Origin: Lodderomyces elongisporus
Taxonomy: Eukaryota > Ascomycota > Pichiomycetes > Serinales > Debaryomycetaceae
Direction of reading: 5' to 3'
DNA length: 64,000 nucleotides
NCBI RefSeq assembly: GCF_030384665.1
Contig: NC_083673.1
Location: 3,357,501 to 3,421,500, forward strand
Part shown: positions 49,254-59,797 of the stretch, piece after piece
Layout: every line of letters begins with the position of its first letter
Numbering within the stretch: the stretch's first letter is position 1
The notes under the pieces: model-generated
What the model was told of the DNA's origin: nothing
The model's database searches: none
Seen by the model: only the letters and a program-made list of their open reading frames with translations
Made by a program: the position numbers and the translations under genes

Positions 49254-51980
49254 ATGTCACATCAAATCGAAGCGCTCGAGCGCCAGTATAGTTTCGGGAG
49301 CACCACCAACACCAGCACCGCTGCTAATAATAAAACAGATGTCAAGGAGCTCAAAGCATGGCTCACAAAATCCAACTGCCAGCATTTGCTTCTGCGATTT
49401 CTTGACAACGGAATCACTATGGATTTACTTCCAGAACTAGACACCAATAGCCTTAAGGAATTGGGAATCGAACGACTAGGGGATCGACTTCGTTTGGAAA
49501 TTGCAATTGCAACTTTAAAAACAGAAAGGTTGAAGCACTATATTGATGTTAATGAATTGTATCGGAAACTTAATCTTGAGCTTACGGTGTCAGCTTCTGG
49601 GAGTGCTGTTGGAGGTAATGCCAATGGTATTGGAGGGAACGGTTCTAGTAGAGGTGTGGATTCTCCAGGGGATGGGACATTAATCCAGTCAGCAACGCCA
49701 AAGAGGAATGCAAGCTTTAGCAGCACATCATTGAATGACTCAAGCAAAAACATCACATTTATATTACAAGATGGAAGTTTGAAAAAAGTCAATGTTACGG
49801 GATGTTTCAATGCCCAGGCCATAAAGAAAAAAGTATTGAAGAAATTAGGGTTCAAAAAGGAGGATGCACAGTTTGATACTTATATTCATTCGACTCACAA
49901 CATAGAGTACAGAAACATATATGCCAATTTTGAACCTGCAGTGGTTATGCTATACGATGTTGAATTGGTGACGATTTGTTACTCCCCCGATAGAATGGAA
50001 AAGCACAGATTGATATTAGTTCCAAGAAATGAAAGTCCTACGCAAACAGCGATAGATACATCTTTGGCAATAATGAGAAAATACGACAAACTAGCAATAT
50101 CTGGTACAGGTGCTGGTGTATCTGGTGCTGCAGCTGGTGCCACAGTTGGCTCGACATCTGCAGACCAGCTGCGAATTGGAACGCCTAATTCTGAAGCTCC
50201 AGCTGCAACAATGGCACAACACAAGCCCAATGTTCAAAGGAGAAACTTGCGAAATTTCTTTGGTCAACGGCCTCCTAGTGAGTTGATTTCGTCGAATTTA
50301 GCTGAATACTTTCCTGATACGAGACAAAGAGATTTGGAACAAACTGTTAAAAATTCAGTAAGACACAGTGTAAGATTGAGCAGACGCTTTAATTTACCTC
50401 CAGGAGCCTTTACCTCTGGTGCTGGTGGATTGCCACTGAGTAGATTCTCCATGATGAGTGGCTCAACGGGGGCAGCTTCTCAAAGGGCTTTGAGTATTTC
50501 GTCTGGTGGAAATGCTTCTAGTGGTATAGGTATTGACCCGATTCGACGAGGCCAGCGGACTGTGGGGGACGTAATGATGAGCAATGTTAATGCCATTGAC
50601 GAGGCTGTCAACTCACTGGATACAATGAGTATTTTTAGTAAGCCTTCGTCTGTTGGTCACAATCATATCACTTCCGATGTTCCTTCGTCTTCATCGTCAC
50701 CGCGTTTGGGATTACAACTGCAACTGAATGGCCCAAGAGGTTTAGGAGGTGTTTCCGCCCTTCCCCCTGTTGCTAATGTGGCAGCTTCCTCTACACCTGC
50801 CGCTGCCCTTGCATTTGATGCAAAATCATTTGTCAGCAACAAGAGTATTGGAAGCGGGACTACGCTTAGACGTATATCTATATTAGCCAGCAATAGCGAC
50901 AACCAGGCAGCAAATAACAGACATTCCACCATTGAACTACTTGAAGCCAGCGATTCTGAGGATGAAGAAGACGATTATGATGCATACTACAATGGGCTGG
51001 GAGATGTCTCACAAGCATTTAGTGTCGAATCGGATAACAATGTGCCAGATAATTGGTTGAAAGGTGCCAAGATTGGTTCAGGAAGTTTTGGTACTGTGTA
51101 TCTTGGTATGAATCCATACACTGGTGAATTGATGGCCGTGAAACAGATACCTTTGCATCCAGCAGCAGAGGCTGGTGCAAGTGCAGGTACCACGCCCAAT
51201 AATGTTGATGGATCTCCAAGGTCACCAAATAAACCTGGTCGGTATACGAAACAAATAGCATTTCAGAATGACCCTCTTCAAAAGAAAGTGATGGAGGAGC
51301 AAGAGCGGGAAATGATGCTATTAAAAGAATTGAATCACGAAAATATCGTACGGTACTTTGGAAGCAAAACCGATGATAAATATTTGAACATCTTTCTTGA
51401 GTATGTCCCAGGTGGCTCAGTGCAAACAATGCTTAACTCGTATGGTCCTTTTGAAGAGCCATTGATTAGAAACTTTATCCGTCAAGTATTGATTGGGTTG
51501 AGCTACTTGCATGGCGAGGATATTATCCACAGAGATATCAAAGGTGCCAATATTTTGATTGACATTAAAGGTACAGTAAAGATTGGAGACTTTGGAATTT
51601 CTAAAAAAGTCAGCACGATTGATGAGGAAGATGAAGACTTTAAGAGAACAGGGAAACGTGCCTCGCTCCAAGGATCGGTATTCTGGATGGCACCTGAAGT
51701 AGTGAAACAAACCACGTACACCAAAAAAGCAGATATCTGGTCTGTTGGTTGTTTGATTGTAGAGATGTTTACTGGTAAGCATCCCTTCCCCAACTTGAGT
51801 CAAATGCAAGCGTTATTCAAGATTGGAAACCACGTGTCTCCAGAGTCACCTGAGTGGTGCACTATAGAGGCCAAGCGGTTTTTGGAGAAAACATTTGAGT
51901 TGCATTACGACAGAAGACCAGATGCTATTGAATTACTCGCTGATCCATTTTTGAATGCCTTGATTATGTCGAAACAATAG
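49254..51980 (+). CDS. STE11: MAP kinase kinase kinase Ste11
   Basis: Ste11 is the MAPKKK feeding the mating, filamentation and osmotic-stress cascades. An N-terminal SAM domain (residues about 30-95, AWLTKSNCQHLLLRFLDNG) mediates binding to Ste50. A Ras-binding-like domain (about 165-240, FILQDGSLKKVNVTGCFNAQ) follows. A low-complexity Ala/Gly/Ser regulatory region comes next. The kinase domain (about 597-905) has the Gly-rich loop IGSGSFGTVYLG, Lys in MAVKQIPL near 629, catalytic HRDIKGANIL near 759, DFGISKKV and APEVV. Within the kinase N-lobe there is a Gly/Ala/Pro-rich insert (AEAGASAGTTPNNVDGSPRS) just after the Lys strand. At 908 residues it is longer than S. cerevisiae Ste11 (717) because of these spacers. 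Confidence 0.95.
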   Translation: MSHQIEALERQYSFGSTTNTSTAANNKTDVKELKAWLTKSNCQHLLLRFLDNGITMDLLPELDTNSLKELGIERLGDRLRLEIAIATLKTERLKHYIDVNELYRKLNLELTVSASGSAVGGNANGIGGNGSSRGVDSPGDGTLIQSATPKRNASFSSTSLNDSSKNITFILQDGSLKKVNVTGCFNAQAIKKKVLKKLGFKKEDAQFDTYIHSTHNIEYRNIYANFEPAVVMLYDVELVTICYSPDRMEKHRLILVPRNESPTQTAIDTSLAIMRKYDKLAISGTGAGVSGAAAGATVGSTSADQLRIGTPNSEAPAATMAQHKPNVQRRNLRNFFGQRPPSELISSNLAEYFPDTRQRDLEQTVKNSVRHSVRLSRRFNLPPGAFTSGAGGLPLSRFSMMSGSTGAASQRALSISSGGNASSGIGIDPIRRGQRTVGDVMMSNVNAIDEAVNSLDTMSIFSKPSSVGHNHITSDVPSSSSSPRLGLQLQLNGPRGLGGVSALPPVANVAASSTPAAALAFDAKSFVSNKSIGSGTTLRRISILASNSDNQAANNRHSTIELLEASDSEDEEDDYDAYYNGLGDVSQAFSVESDNNVPDNWLKGAKIGSGSFGTVYLGMNPYTGELMAVKQIPLHPAAEAGASAGTTPNNVDGSPRSPNKPGRYTKQIAFQNDPLQKKVMEEQEREMMLLKELNHENIVRYFGSKTDDKYLNIFLEYVPGGSVQTMLNSYGPFEEPLIRNFIRQVLIGLSYLHGEDIIHRDIKGANILIDIKGTVKIGDFGISKKVSTIDEEDEDFKRTGKRASLQGSVFWMAPEVVKQTTYTKKADIWSVGCLIVEMFTGKHPFPNLSQMQALFKIGNHVSPESPEWCTIEAKRFLEKTFELHYDRRPDAIELLADPFLNALIMSKQ

Positions 51981-53202
51981 AAATAAGGAGTAGAAGTAAA
52001 TAGAAGGAAAAGAACCAAAAAAAAAAAATTACAAAGAATGAAAGGAGGAAGTATAAAAGTAGAAGAAAAAACATTAACAATAGCTCTTTGGTCTTAGCCA
52101 CCCAGGACCATACCTGTTTCTAGGTCCAAAACCAATAACGCTTACTCTATTTCTTTCAACAACCTACAGTTTGTATTTTTCCTTAAAACTTCTTTTAATG
52201 CGAGAAGAGTATGACATTTTCTCGAGATTCCTGATTTTGCCGCGGGTTTGTGCAACTTTTGTCCTATTGTTTTTTTTTTTTTTCTTTTTTTTTTTTTTAT
52301 TGATTTTTCGCTTTTGCTATTACCTAAGGCAACTGAAACTTTCATAACCAGTGAGTGGTACTTAAACTCTCTAAATTTTCCATTTCCCCATTAGTAGTCC
52401 ATCATACCAGTTCACAGTGCTTTACTTATATATTCTTGCGTTTGTATGATACAACGTATAACGTTTTGTTTTATAAAAGAATCTGCTGATTTTTGACAAA
52501 GCGGCGTTCTTTGTAGCCAAATGTCTATTTTTTGCTCTCATTTATTTCCCTCCCTTCCCTTCCCCACTAATAATTTGCAAATTAACATTATTGGCAGCAA
52601 AGATACAATGGCTGAAAGCTATATTATTCTTTTCTTCGTATTCTAAAGATTTCGTCAGTCATGTTATTTTTGATTCCTTTATTTTCTGTCTTGCCCTACG
52701 ACCATTTCGTTGTCTGTTTTGTTCTTTTTCTAGAATTTAATCACGTTCATTACATCACTTTTAAGAAAGCGCAAATAATTTTTTTTTGTATGGGTTCCTG
52801 GGTTTTGTGTAATACTTATTTCAAGGATCATCAAAAATACTTTCGATCATTATAGAGTCATCTTCATCATAACCATCCTAATTTACGCAAACCATATATC
52901 AGACTCTTCTTCCATCTCTTCCCACTTCCCCTACCCCTCAACAAGTTTAACCGTTTTCAAATTGAGTCTCGTCTTTATATATATATATACATATACATAT
53001 ATAATTATACTTACCTACGAGTAGATATATTGTTACTTTGAAATCATTACCGCGAAGCTTAAACAAATTCATACCTGGATTTTTTTGTCAACTACATAAC
53101 TTCTGTTCAATCCTTTTCCCTTTAATTTTATTTTTTTTGCGCTTTGACACATCAAGGACAATCAAAATCAGCAGTAATCAACAAAAAGCGGGTATTGATT
53201 AG
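51981..53202. promoter_or_regulatory. 1.2-kb spacer STE11 / NNK1-like kinase
   Basis: T-runs of 13-15 bases (52269-52300) and a TATA-type AT repeat (52977-53003) are present. The 64-codon frame at 52661 has no support. This is probably a long promoter or leader for the downstream kinase. Confidence 0.5.
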
Positions 53203-56200
53203 ATGGACATTCCACTTAAGTCACGTCCAAAGGTATCAACCGTCAACCTAATTGATGAGTCGAAGTTTCATCTCACTCGAGGGCAAAACCATCCTCAAAA
53301 CCAACAACAGCAAAAACAACAACAGCGACGTCTAGAGGGTGATAATAATGGCTATGAAGTTGCATTCGATGACGACCAATTGGAAATTAGAAAGATTAGA
53401 GGAGATAGATTCAACAATAAAGTACGGCTGCAAGTAACATCTGGTGGCGTTACCAATGGTAATGGCAATGGCAATGGCAGTAAAGAGGATGAGGACAAGG
53501 ACAACCAATTCTATAACGACTTTTCGCGGACCAGAAGGTTTTCAGAAACAGAAAAAAATAATTTTGATCTGGTTACTGGTCATCGAATATTTCAAGACGG
53601 CAAAATCAGGCCCCAGACAGTGAGACACGAGGGCACTAGACAAGTTCCGAATCAGGATCAACCGTTTGTTTATGACAACAATGGCATTTATCAATACAAC
53701 CAAGATAGTTTAACATCTAGGAGTCCTGATAAATTGTATTCTCGGTCACATGATAGCAATATCGATGTTGGGCTTGCATATTCGCATGGGTTAGAAGATG
53801 AATACATTCCGGGATTGGATTTCCGTGATATGGTATACAAATGGAATCAATCAAATACAGGTACAGGTGGGAGCGGTGCAGACCTTAACCTTTCCAGACA
53901 ACCAACATTGAGCCACAACAATTCATTTTCGTCTACCACCACGTCAAACACGCCAAGAAGTAATAATGCCTCGTACTTGGATTTGAACCAGTTACACGCG
54001 CAAGTAGCACCACAACCAATACGCCCTGCGTCGCATCTTCACAATAATCACAATAAATTCTCCTATACTAAATTGCATGAGTATATGAAATCACGGCGTT
54101 CTGATATCACCGAGTCGCAAATTGATAGTGAGGATAACACACCGCGAGGCACATATGCTATGAAGAACGCTTCTAAAATCAATAATGGAGGTGTAGATGA
54201 TGACGCGACCCCATCACCAACCGATACGACCAAGAGAGAAATTTCAGACGGTGGTAATATATCCGCAAGAAGGCAACTGAAGAAGCAAAAACCAAGTGCT
54301 TTGAGTGTAGGTAATATTACTGGTGTTGATGTTAATACTAATGCTAATGTAGGTGTCGTTCCTCCAGGTGATGTCAACTATGAAATGATCCTCAATTGTC
54401 TTCCGCCAAACTTTAATGAATTGCCCTATTCGCAAAGAAAGAAATTGGTGCGCTCGTTTTCAGAAAGCATTGACTATTCACAATTTTCTTTATTTGCCAA
54501 GAACTACTTAGGAACCTCATTTGGGTCTACTGGTAGAACCCCACGCGGAAGTATTGCTGAGCCAAATGATAGCGGTATGAATGCTGGAGGTGCTGCTAAC
54601 AGTTTTGGTGGAGGTAGTTTTTCTAGGAAACTGCGTGTGGGCAGTGCAAACACATTGGCAGGTCGTCTTTTGGCAAGAGCATCAACTACTGATGTACGAA
54701 AGGGTTTGAATGACACAAAGCCCAAGACCAATGTGGATGAAAAGGGTGCATACGTTTTAGGATATGAATTAGGAAGGGTGATTGGATTTGGTGCATGGGG
54801 TACAATCCGAGAATGTGTTTCCCCCACAGAAGGTGTCAAGGCTGTAAAGATTGTCAAATCTTGTAGAGATATTGGTGGTGAAGTGGTTAGGTCCGGTTCT
54901 CAAAATCAAAATCAAAATCAAAACCAGAACCAAAATCACAGCCCTGGACCAACTAGACACCCAAAAGTGTTGGAAGTATTCAAAAAAGAAATATCAGTAT
55001 GGAAACAATTAAAACACAAGAATATTATTGCCATGATTGACTATGTTGAGACTAATGACGCTATATTTTGTATTATGAATCGTATCAATGGTGGCACCTT
55101 ATTTGAGCTAGTAAGCAAATGGGGTCAATACAACATTGGTTTGCTAAACAGTACTGGCCCCTTTGAGTTTCTGACTGAGAAACAAAAAGACAGGTTGGAA
55201 CAAGTCATTGATTGCACGAGACAAATTGTTGACGCATTATTGTATATGCATGAAGAGAAGGGGATAGTTCATGGTGACTTGAAATTGGAAAATGTATTAG
55301 TGGAAAAAGAAGGGCATCACAAATACAAGATGATCTTGTGCGATTTTGGCATGTCGCGTGTTTTTACCACCAGGCTCAGTCGCCATTCCTCGGTAAAGGT
55401 ACTGGGTAGAACTCAATTAGATAATACAAATACTAATGGTAACAACTTACTGGTGCCCCATGGTGATAGTGACGACCTGGATGCTGCAGCTGCAGCTATT
55501 GATGGATCAATGATTCGAAGCAAGAGCTCTAATTCTGAGATGCGGAAACCATACAAAGGCGGCCATTCGTCACGCACAGCCAATCTTGATTTTAATATCC
55601 GGGATGATTCAAAAATTGGCCTACATGGTTTATATAAAGCCCATGGCCCTTCAATTCAATCTGTTCACTTGACCCCGATTGCCTCAGCACCAGAGTCTCC
55701 TTCCTCTGAGTCGCTCTTGGAATTTTCCAAGACCTTTTTACAACGTCAACGAAGCCTCAATGCCAATGGTGTTGATTCAGACTTGCCTCACTCACATATC
55801 GGCTCATTGCCTTATGCATCACCCGAGTTGTTACAACCTGCCCCGCCTCCATTAGGACCTCTGGCTGATGTTTGGGCCTTGGGTGTGTTACTTTACGCAA
55901 TGTGTGTTGGTAAACTACCGTTCCAACACCAGTATGAGCCCAGGTTGAGAGCTATTATTGCTGCTGGACAGTATAACAAAGATGAATTGAGAAAAGCCTG
56001 TCTTCTTGAATGGATTTTGAAAGAGAGTGATGTGAAGAATTTGAAAAAAGGTGCTGGTGTTGTTGATAGTGACAGTTTGCAAGCTGCATTGTCACATTCA
56101 ATGCCAGACATGAAGAGGCAAGAGCAAATCAGTGCATTGTATGATGAATGGAAAAAGAGCAAATTCGAGGAGCTGAAAGAGTTTGAATTTTTGTATGATA

Positions 56201-56292
56201 TTGTTGTTGGATGTTTGGAAACTAATATCACAAAGAGATGGGATATGGAAATGATTCATGATGCGTTGCAAAAAAAATACACAGAGAAATAA
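53203..56292 (+). CDS. NNK1: Protein kinase, Nnk1-like, with very long activation segment
   Basis: The C-terminal half is a Ser/Thr kinase. The Gly-rich loop GRVIGFGAWGTIRE comes first, then Lys in VKAVKIVKS near residue 548, HGDLKLENVL near 690 (HGD in place of HRD, with catalytic Asp and Asn kept), DFGMSRVF near 713, SPELL near 870 and ADVWALGVLLYAMCVGKLPF. The pattern resembles S. cerevisiae Nnk1, implicated in nitrogen/TOR signalling. Between DFG and the SPE motif there are about 155 residues, where 20-35 is usual. The N-terminal 500 residues are Asn/Gln/Ser-rich and largely disordered. A QN repeat (54901-54938) interrupts the N-lobe. The 1029-residue length fits. Orthology to NNK1 is from pattern memory. 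Confidence 0.72.
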   Translation: MDIPLKSRPKVSTVNLIDESKFHLTRGQNHPQNQQQQKQQQRRLEGDNNGYEVAFDDDQLEIRKIRGDRFNNKVRLQVTSGGVTNGNGNGNGSKEDEDKDNQFYNDFSRTRRFSETEKNNFDLVTGHRIFQDGKIRPQTVRHEGTRQVPNQDQPFVYDNNGIYQYNQDSLTSRSPDKLYSRSHDSNIDVGLAYSHGLEDEYIPGLDFRDMVYKWNQSNTGTGGSGADLNLSRQPTLSHNNSFSSTTTSNTPRSNNASYLDLNQLHAQVAPQPIRPASHLHNNHNKFSYTKLHEYMKSRRSDITESQIDSEDNTPRGTYAMKNASKINNGGVDDDATPSPTDTTKREISDGGNISARRQLKKQKPSALSVGNITGVDVNTNANVGVVPPGDVNYEMILNCLPPNFNELPYSQRKKLVRSFSESIDYSQFSLFAKNYLGTSFGSTGRTPRGSIAEPNDSGMNAGGAANSFGGGSFSRKLRVGSANTLAGRLLARASTTDVRKGLNDTKPKTNVDEKGAYVLGYELGRVIGFGAWGTIRECVSPTEGVKAVKIVKSCRDIGGEVVRSGSQNQNQNQNQNQNHSPGPTRHPKVLEVFKKEISVWKQLKHKNIIAMIDYVETNDAIFCIMNRINGGTLFELVSKWGQYNIGLLNSTGPFEFLTEKQKDRLEQVIDCTRQIVDALLYMHEEKGIVHGDLKLENVLVEKEGHHKYKMILCDFGMSRVFTTRLSRHSSVKVLGRTQLDNTNTNGNNLLVPHGDSDDLDAAAAAIDGSMIRSKSSNSEMRKPYKGGHSSRTANLDFNIRDDSKIGLHGLYKAHGPSIQSVHLTPIASAPESPSSESLLEFSKTFLQRQRSLNANGVDSDLPHSHIGSLPYASPELLQPAPPPLGPLADVWALGVLLYAMCVGKLPFQHQYEPRLRAIIAAGQYNKDELRKACLLEWILKESDVKNLKKGAGVVDSDSLQAALSHSMPDMKRQEQISALYDEWKKSKFEELKEFEFLYDIVVGCLETNITKRWDMEMIHDALQKKYTEK

Positions 56293-56746
56293 CTGAAAAT
56301 GCAGTCGAGATATCTAAGTAGCGACGTATTTTGGGTGATGGCTATGGAGGTGGTAGTGGTGCTAGTAATGGTGGTGGCAACTGCAATGGCAATTGCAATT
56401 ACAATAATGATGACTATCATGACAATCATGACAATGATGTTTTGAAATTTAATTCTTAAATATATATATACTATTTATACATATATATAAATAATTAAAG
56501 TATTAATATTACTGCGCATAATTTTTGTGTATCGTCTGAGGTTATTTATTATAAAAAAAGTCAATTAAATTAATCAAACTCATTAATTAAACACGCTAGG
56601 TAAACACGCTAAGTAAAAACAACTCGATTTAATATATAATAAATCAACTAGGTTCAGTTTTGAAAGTACAATTTTTTTAATTTCTTTTTGATTTATTTTA
56701 TTCTTTCTTCCATCTTTCTCTCTTTTTTCTTTTTCCATCTGGACAT
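56293..56746. other. Convergent spacer NNK1 / YIM1-like
   Basis: GGTGGT and ATGGCAATTGCAATT repeats (56340-56405) are followed by a CATGACAAT repeat (56418-56437) and AT-rich terminator-like sequence. The first 140 bp could be read as a continuation of coding-like triplets, but they lie after the stop. Confidence 0.5.
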
Positions 56747-57826
56747 CTAGTTTGCTGGTTTGGCAACTTCAACCAACACCTTACCTTCAGCCTTTCCGCT
56801 CTCCAATCTTTCGACTGCTTGTTTTAATTCGTCGAATGGGTAGATGTTGTCAATAAAGATTTTCACTTTCCCGTCTTGGACCAAATCCCTTGCCGGCTCA
56901 ATCCATCCAGTCATTTCTTGCAACAATTTCAACTCATAATGATAATCAAGGAGTCCTAAACTAGAGCTAATCTGTCTAAACTTGGTTTTGATTGCACCAA
57001 TAACGGTGGCAAAATTATGACCGCCAACATCTCCTACAATTGTTCTGTAGTAACCGTTTTTGTTGATTATGTTGTTAATCTCGGGGAATAATTGTGTTCC
57101 GCCATAAGTATCAATGATGTAATCGAATTTACCAGTTTGCTTCACGCTGTCCAACACGGGGATAAGGAAATTTGGGTGCTTGCGGTAATCGATTTGGCTT
57201 GTAGCCCCCAATTCTTCAATTAGTTTGCTGTTTCTCTCCGAGTTTGTGGTAACCACTTCTCTTGCACCGCCGAGACTGGCTAATTGCACCACATTCCTGC
57301 CAACAGAGGTGCCTGCTCCCAATACCAACACTTTGGAGTCTTTGTAATTTAAACCTTCACTCAATTGGTATGCAGTGCCCAATACCAAGGGCCATGCTGC
57401 TGCTTGTGCCAAATCGATGTTTGTGGGCTTGGTTGTGATTGGTGAGTGTTTTGGGTCCAATAACAAGTATTGTGCAGTTGTTCCTTTTCCCAAAATCGGT
57501 GTGTATATACCTTGGACAAAATCACCAACTTTGACCTTGGTGCTAGTGTTTTCACCAATGGAGATGACTTCTCCACTAAAATCTCTACCAAAACCTTGTT
57601 TGTCATTGAACCAGCCTAAGAAAAATGGTTTGAGATGGTATAGTTTGTAGTCTACTGGGTTTAAAGAGGCATAATTGATTTTGAGAAGGATTTGTCCAGG
57701 TGGAGCAATAAACTCACCTTGGGGTGTTTTGGAGAGATGAATAGTCTCGTCAACTATTTTCAATGGTGTGTAGCTATTCTTATAAGCATAACCTTTATAT
57801 TTAAGTGATTCAGAAGTAAATGACAT
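56747..57826 (-). CDS. Medium-chain dehydrogenase/quinone-reductase family, Yim1-like
   Basis: This 359-residue NAD(P)H-dependent medium-chain reductase lacks the zinc-ligand residues of alcohol dehydrogenases. The N-terminal GroES-like domain includes INYASLNPVDYKLYHLKPFF and FGRDFSGEVISIGE. The Rossmann part has VLVLGAGTSVGRNVVQLAS and GGAREVVTT. The ending AVERLESGKAEGKVLVEV is typical of the superfamily. NPvDyk and the missing zinc motif resemble S. cerevisiae Yim1, a lipid-droplet/mitochondrial protein of unclear substrate. A quinone or enone reductase activity is likely but not proven. Paralogues are common in Candida, so no symbol is given. Confidence 0.85.
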   Translation of the reverse strand: MSFTSESLKYKGYAYKNSYTPLKIVDETIHLSKTPQGEFIAPPGQILLKINYASLNPVDYKLYHLKPFFLGWFNDKQGFGRDFSGEVISIGENTSTKVKVGDFVQGIYTPILGKGTTAQYLLLDPKHSPITTKPTNIDLAQAAAWPLVLGTAYQLSEGLNYKDSKVLVLGAGTSVGRNVVQLASLGGAREVVTTNSERNSKLIEELGATSQIDYRKHPNFLIPVLDSVKQTGKFDYIIDTYGGTQLFPEINNIINKNGYYRTIVGDVGGHNFATVIGAIKTKFRQISSSLGLLDYHYELKLLQEMTGWIEPARDLVQDGKVKIFIDNIYPFDELKQAVERLESGKAEGKVLVEVAKPAN

Positions 57827-59114
57827 TGTGAGAAATTGTTTTTGTTATTGGTTGTTAAAGCTGATATGAATAAAGTGTAATTGGCTTATTTATTTATTTG
57901 TTTACTTGTTTATTTTTGAGGATTGATAAAGAGGTATTTATAGTGTTTATGGTAAACTAGCAATATTTAAAGAATTGAATGGAAATAATGGTTAGATAGA
58001 GCAAACGTCTAAAATGTGGCTTACTATGGTGCAGTATACGTCTATATGTAAATGTGTGTGCGTAATGGAGGGAAAAAAGATGAGTAAGCCGTGCCAAAAT
58101 GTATGTGTGGCAACGTCAAGCGTATATTGGAAGCAACAACGAAGAACTCAAGAGTAAATTATTGCTGAGTAATTCGGTGTCGGAGTTAACTGCACGATCC
58201 GGAGATGTCCAAAAGAAAAGCAAAACTGAGTGAGATAAAGACAACAAGACGAAGGAAAAAAACAAAATATAGAAATCGGAAACGGATAATAAATGACACG
58301 AAAAGAGAAAAGAAAAAAAAGAACAGAGAAGAAAAGAAAAGAACGGAACAGAACAGAAGTGACAGGAGACGTGAGACATGAGACAGAAACAACAAGGTTG
58401 ATAAGTCAAGTTTATGGTTTAGTCAGCTCAAGGGGGATTATAGCACGGAACAAAGGGTGGAGATAGCCGGTGATTAGCTATACCCGGATTACCAATTACT
58501 TTCTTTTAAAAATAAAAACAATTAAGCCAGGCCAATTTTACCAAAAAAAAAAAAGAAAGAAGAGAAAAAAGAGAAAAGAGAAAAGAGAAAAATGGAAAAC
58601 TACCCAAAGGCGGTACCTACCACCATACTTGTTTCCATATTAGACAACGATCTCCTAAGTTATTATAGGTAGCAAGTAATGTATGGTAGAAAATGCGGAT
58701 AAATTCAGCTCTCTATAGTAAAATAATTTCCTTATTTGGATGCAAACTCAAAAAGAAAGACGAGTATCACTTGTGTCGCATTTAAGTTGTCTCAGTCATT
58801 AGCAATTGAGAGACAATTCTGCACGTGACTTAGACAGCTAGTTCGTGTTTTGATTTTCTTTATTATTATTTTTTTTTAGTAACAAATTCGATATTGTTAT
58901 TGATTTGAAAAGACACTTTGAAACGTGAAATTTGATCACCAAATCACCAAGTGTTCAATATTTTTTTTTTCATTTCTATTATTATTGTTATTTCCAAGTT
59001 TCTTGACCACAAACCAAGATTTTGTCAAAGTTACTAAATAGCGATCAACACTTGGTTGTCACGTAAAATTGAGCTTTTCATATTACTTAATTCCAAAGCT
59101 TTCTCCATTAAACA
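57827..59114. promoter_or_regulatory. Divergent YIM1-like/GNA1 promoter region
   Basis: The 1.29-kb region has GAAAAG purine arrays (58255-58350, 58550-58592) and a CACGTGAC site (CACGTG at 58822-58827), about 290 bp before GNA1. No gene is seen; the frames at 58116-58409 on the minus strand are translations of the purine array. Confidence 0.5.
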
Positions 59115-59588
59115 ATGACGCAAGAACAAACACCAGCCACCACACTTCCTGAGGGTTACACATTCCGCGCTCTAGAAGCAAGCGACTACGCAAATGATTA
59201 CTTAGAGACATTGAAAGTGCTAACTACAGTAGGAGACATTTCAGAATCATCGTTTATTAAACTTATACAACATTGGCAAACCTACTCAAGCATATATCAC
59301 CCGCATGTCATCACAAACCCTCAAGGTAAAGTTGTCGCTACTGGGATGCTCCTAGTGGAATTAAAGGCCATCCATGAATGTGGCAAAGTAGGACATATCG
59401 AAGACATATCCGTTGCGCTGACTGAGCAAGGCAAGAAATTGGGCAACTATATGGTTTGCACTTTAAGTAGATTGGCCAAAGAACAAGGTTGTTACAAGGT
59501 CATTTTGGATTGCGGTGAGCATAATGTTGGATTTTATGAAAAATGTGGGTACAAACAAGCAGGTGTGGAAATGGCACAACGGTTCTGA
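59115..59588 (+). CDS. GNA1: Glucosamine-6-phosphate N-acetyltransferase
   Basis: Gna1 transfers acetyl from acetyl-CoA to glucosamine-6-phosphate, making GlcNAc-6-phosphate for UDP-GlcNAc. It feeds chitin, N-glycans and GPI anchors and is essential in yeast. It is a single GNAT fold of 157 residues: N-terminal YTFRALEASDYANDYLETLKVLT, the ECGKVGHIEDISV strand, the acetyl-CoA loop EQGKKLGNYMV, and CGEHNVGFYEKCGYKQAGVEM near the end. Length matches S. cerevisiae Gna1 (159). It is convergent with the SmG gene, 209 bp between stops. Confidence 0.97.
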   Translation: MTQEQTPATTLPEGYTFRALEASDYANDYLETLKVLTTVGDISESSFIKLIQHWQTYSSIYHPHVITNPQGKVVATGMLLVELKAIHECGKVGHIEDISVALTEQGKKLGNYMVCTLSRLAKEQGCYKVILDCGEHNVGFYEKCGYKQAGVEMAQRF

Positions 59589-59797
59589 AAACTACTCTGC
59601 CAATGACCAAAGTATTTGTGGGGAAAAAAAAAAACTAAACCTTTTCCAACAGAACATCAAATACCCAAACATATATACATATACAAATACATTTACATAT
59701 ATATGTGTATATATATATATGTATATGAATGTATAAACCCTTGACTTCCAAGCGATATTTCAATACCCTTACTCCACCCCATAGTCTAGGTCTTCAT

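Noticed and set aside
53203..56292. NNK1-like protein as a pseudokinase because of HGD
   Set aside because: The Lys, catalytic Asp, Asn and DFG are all present. HGD only removes the Arg that contacts a phosphorylated loop.
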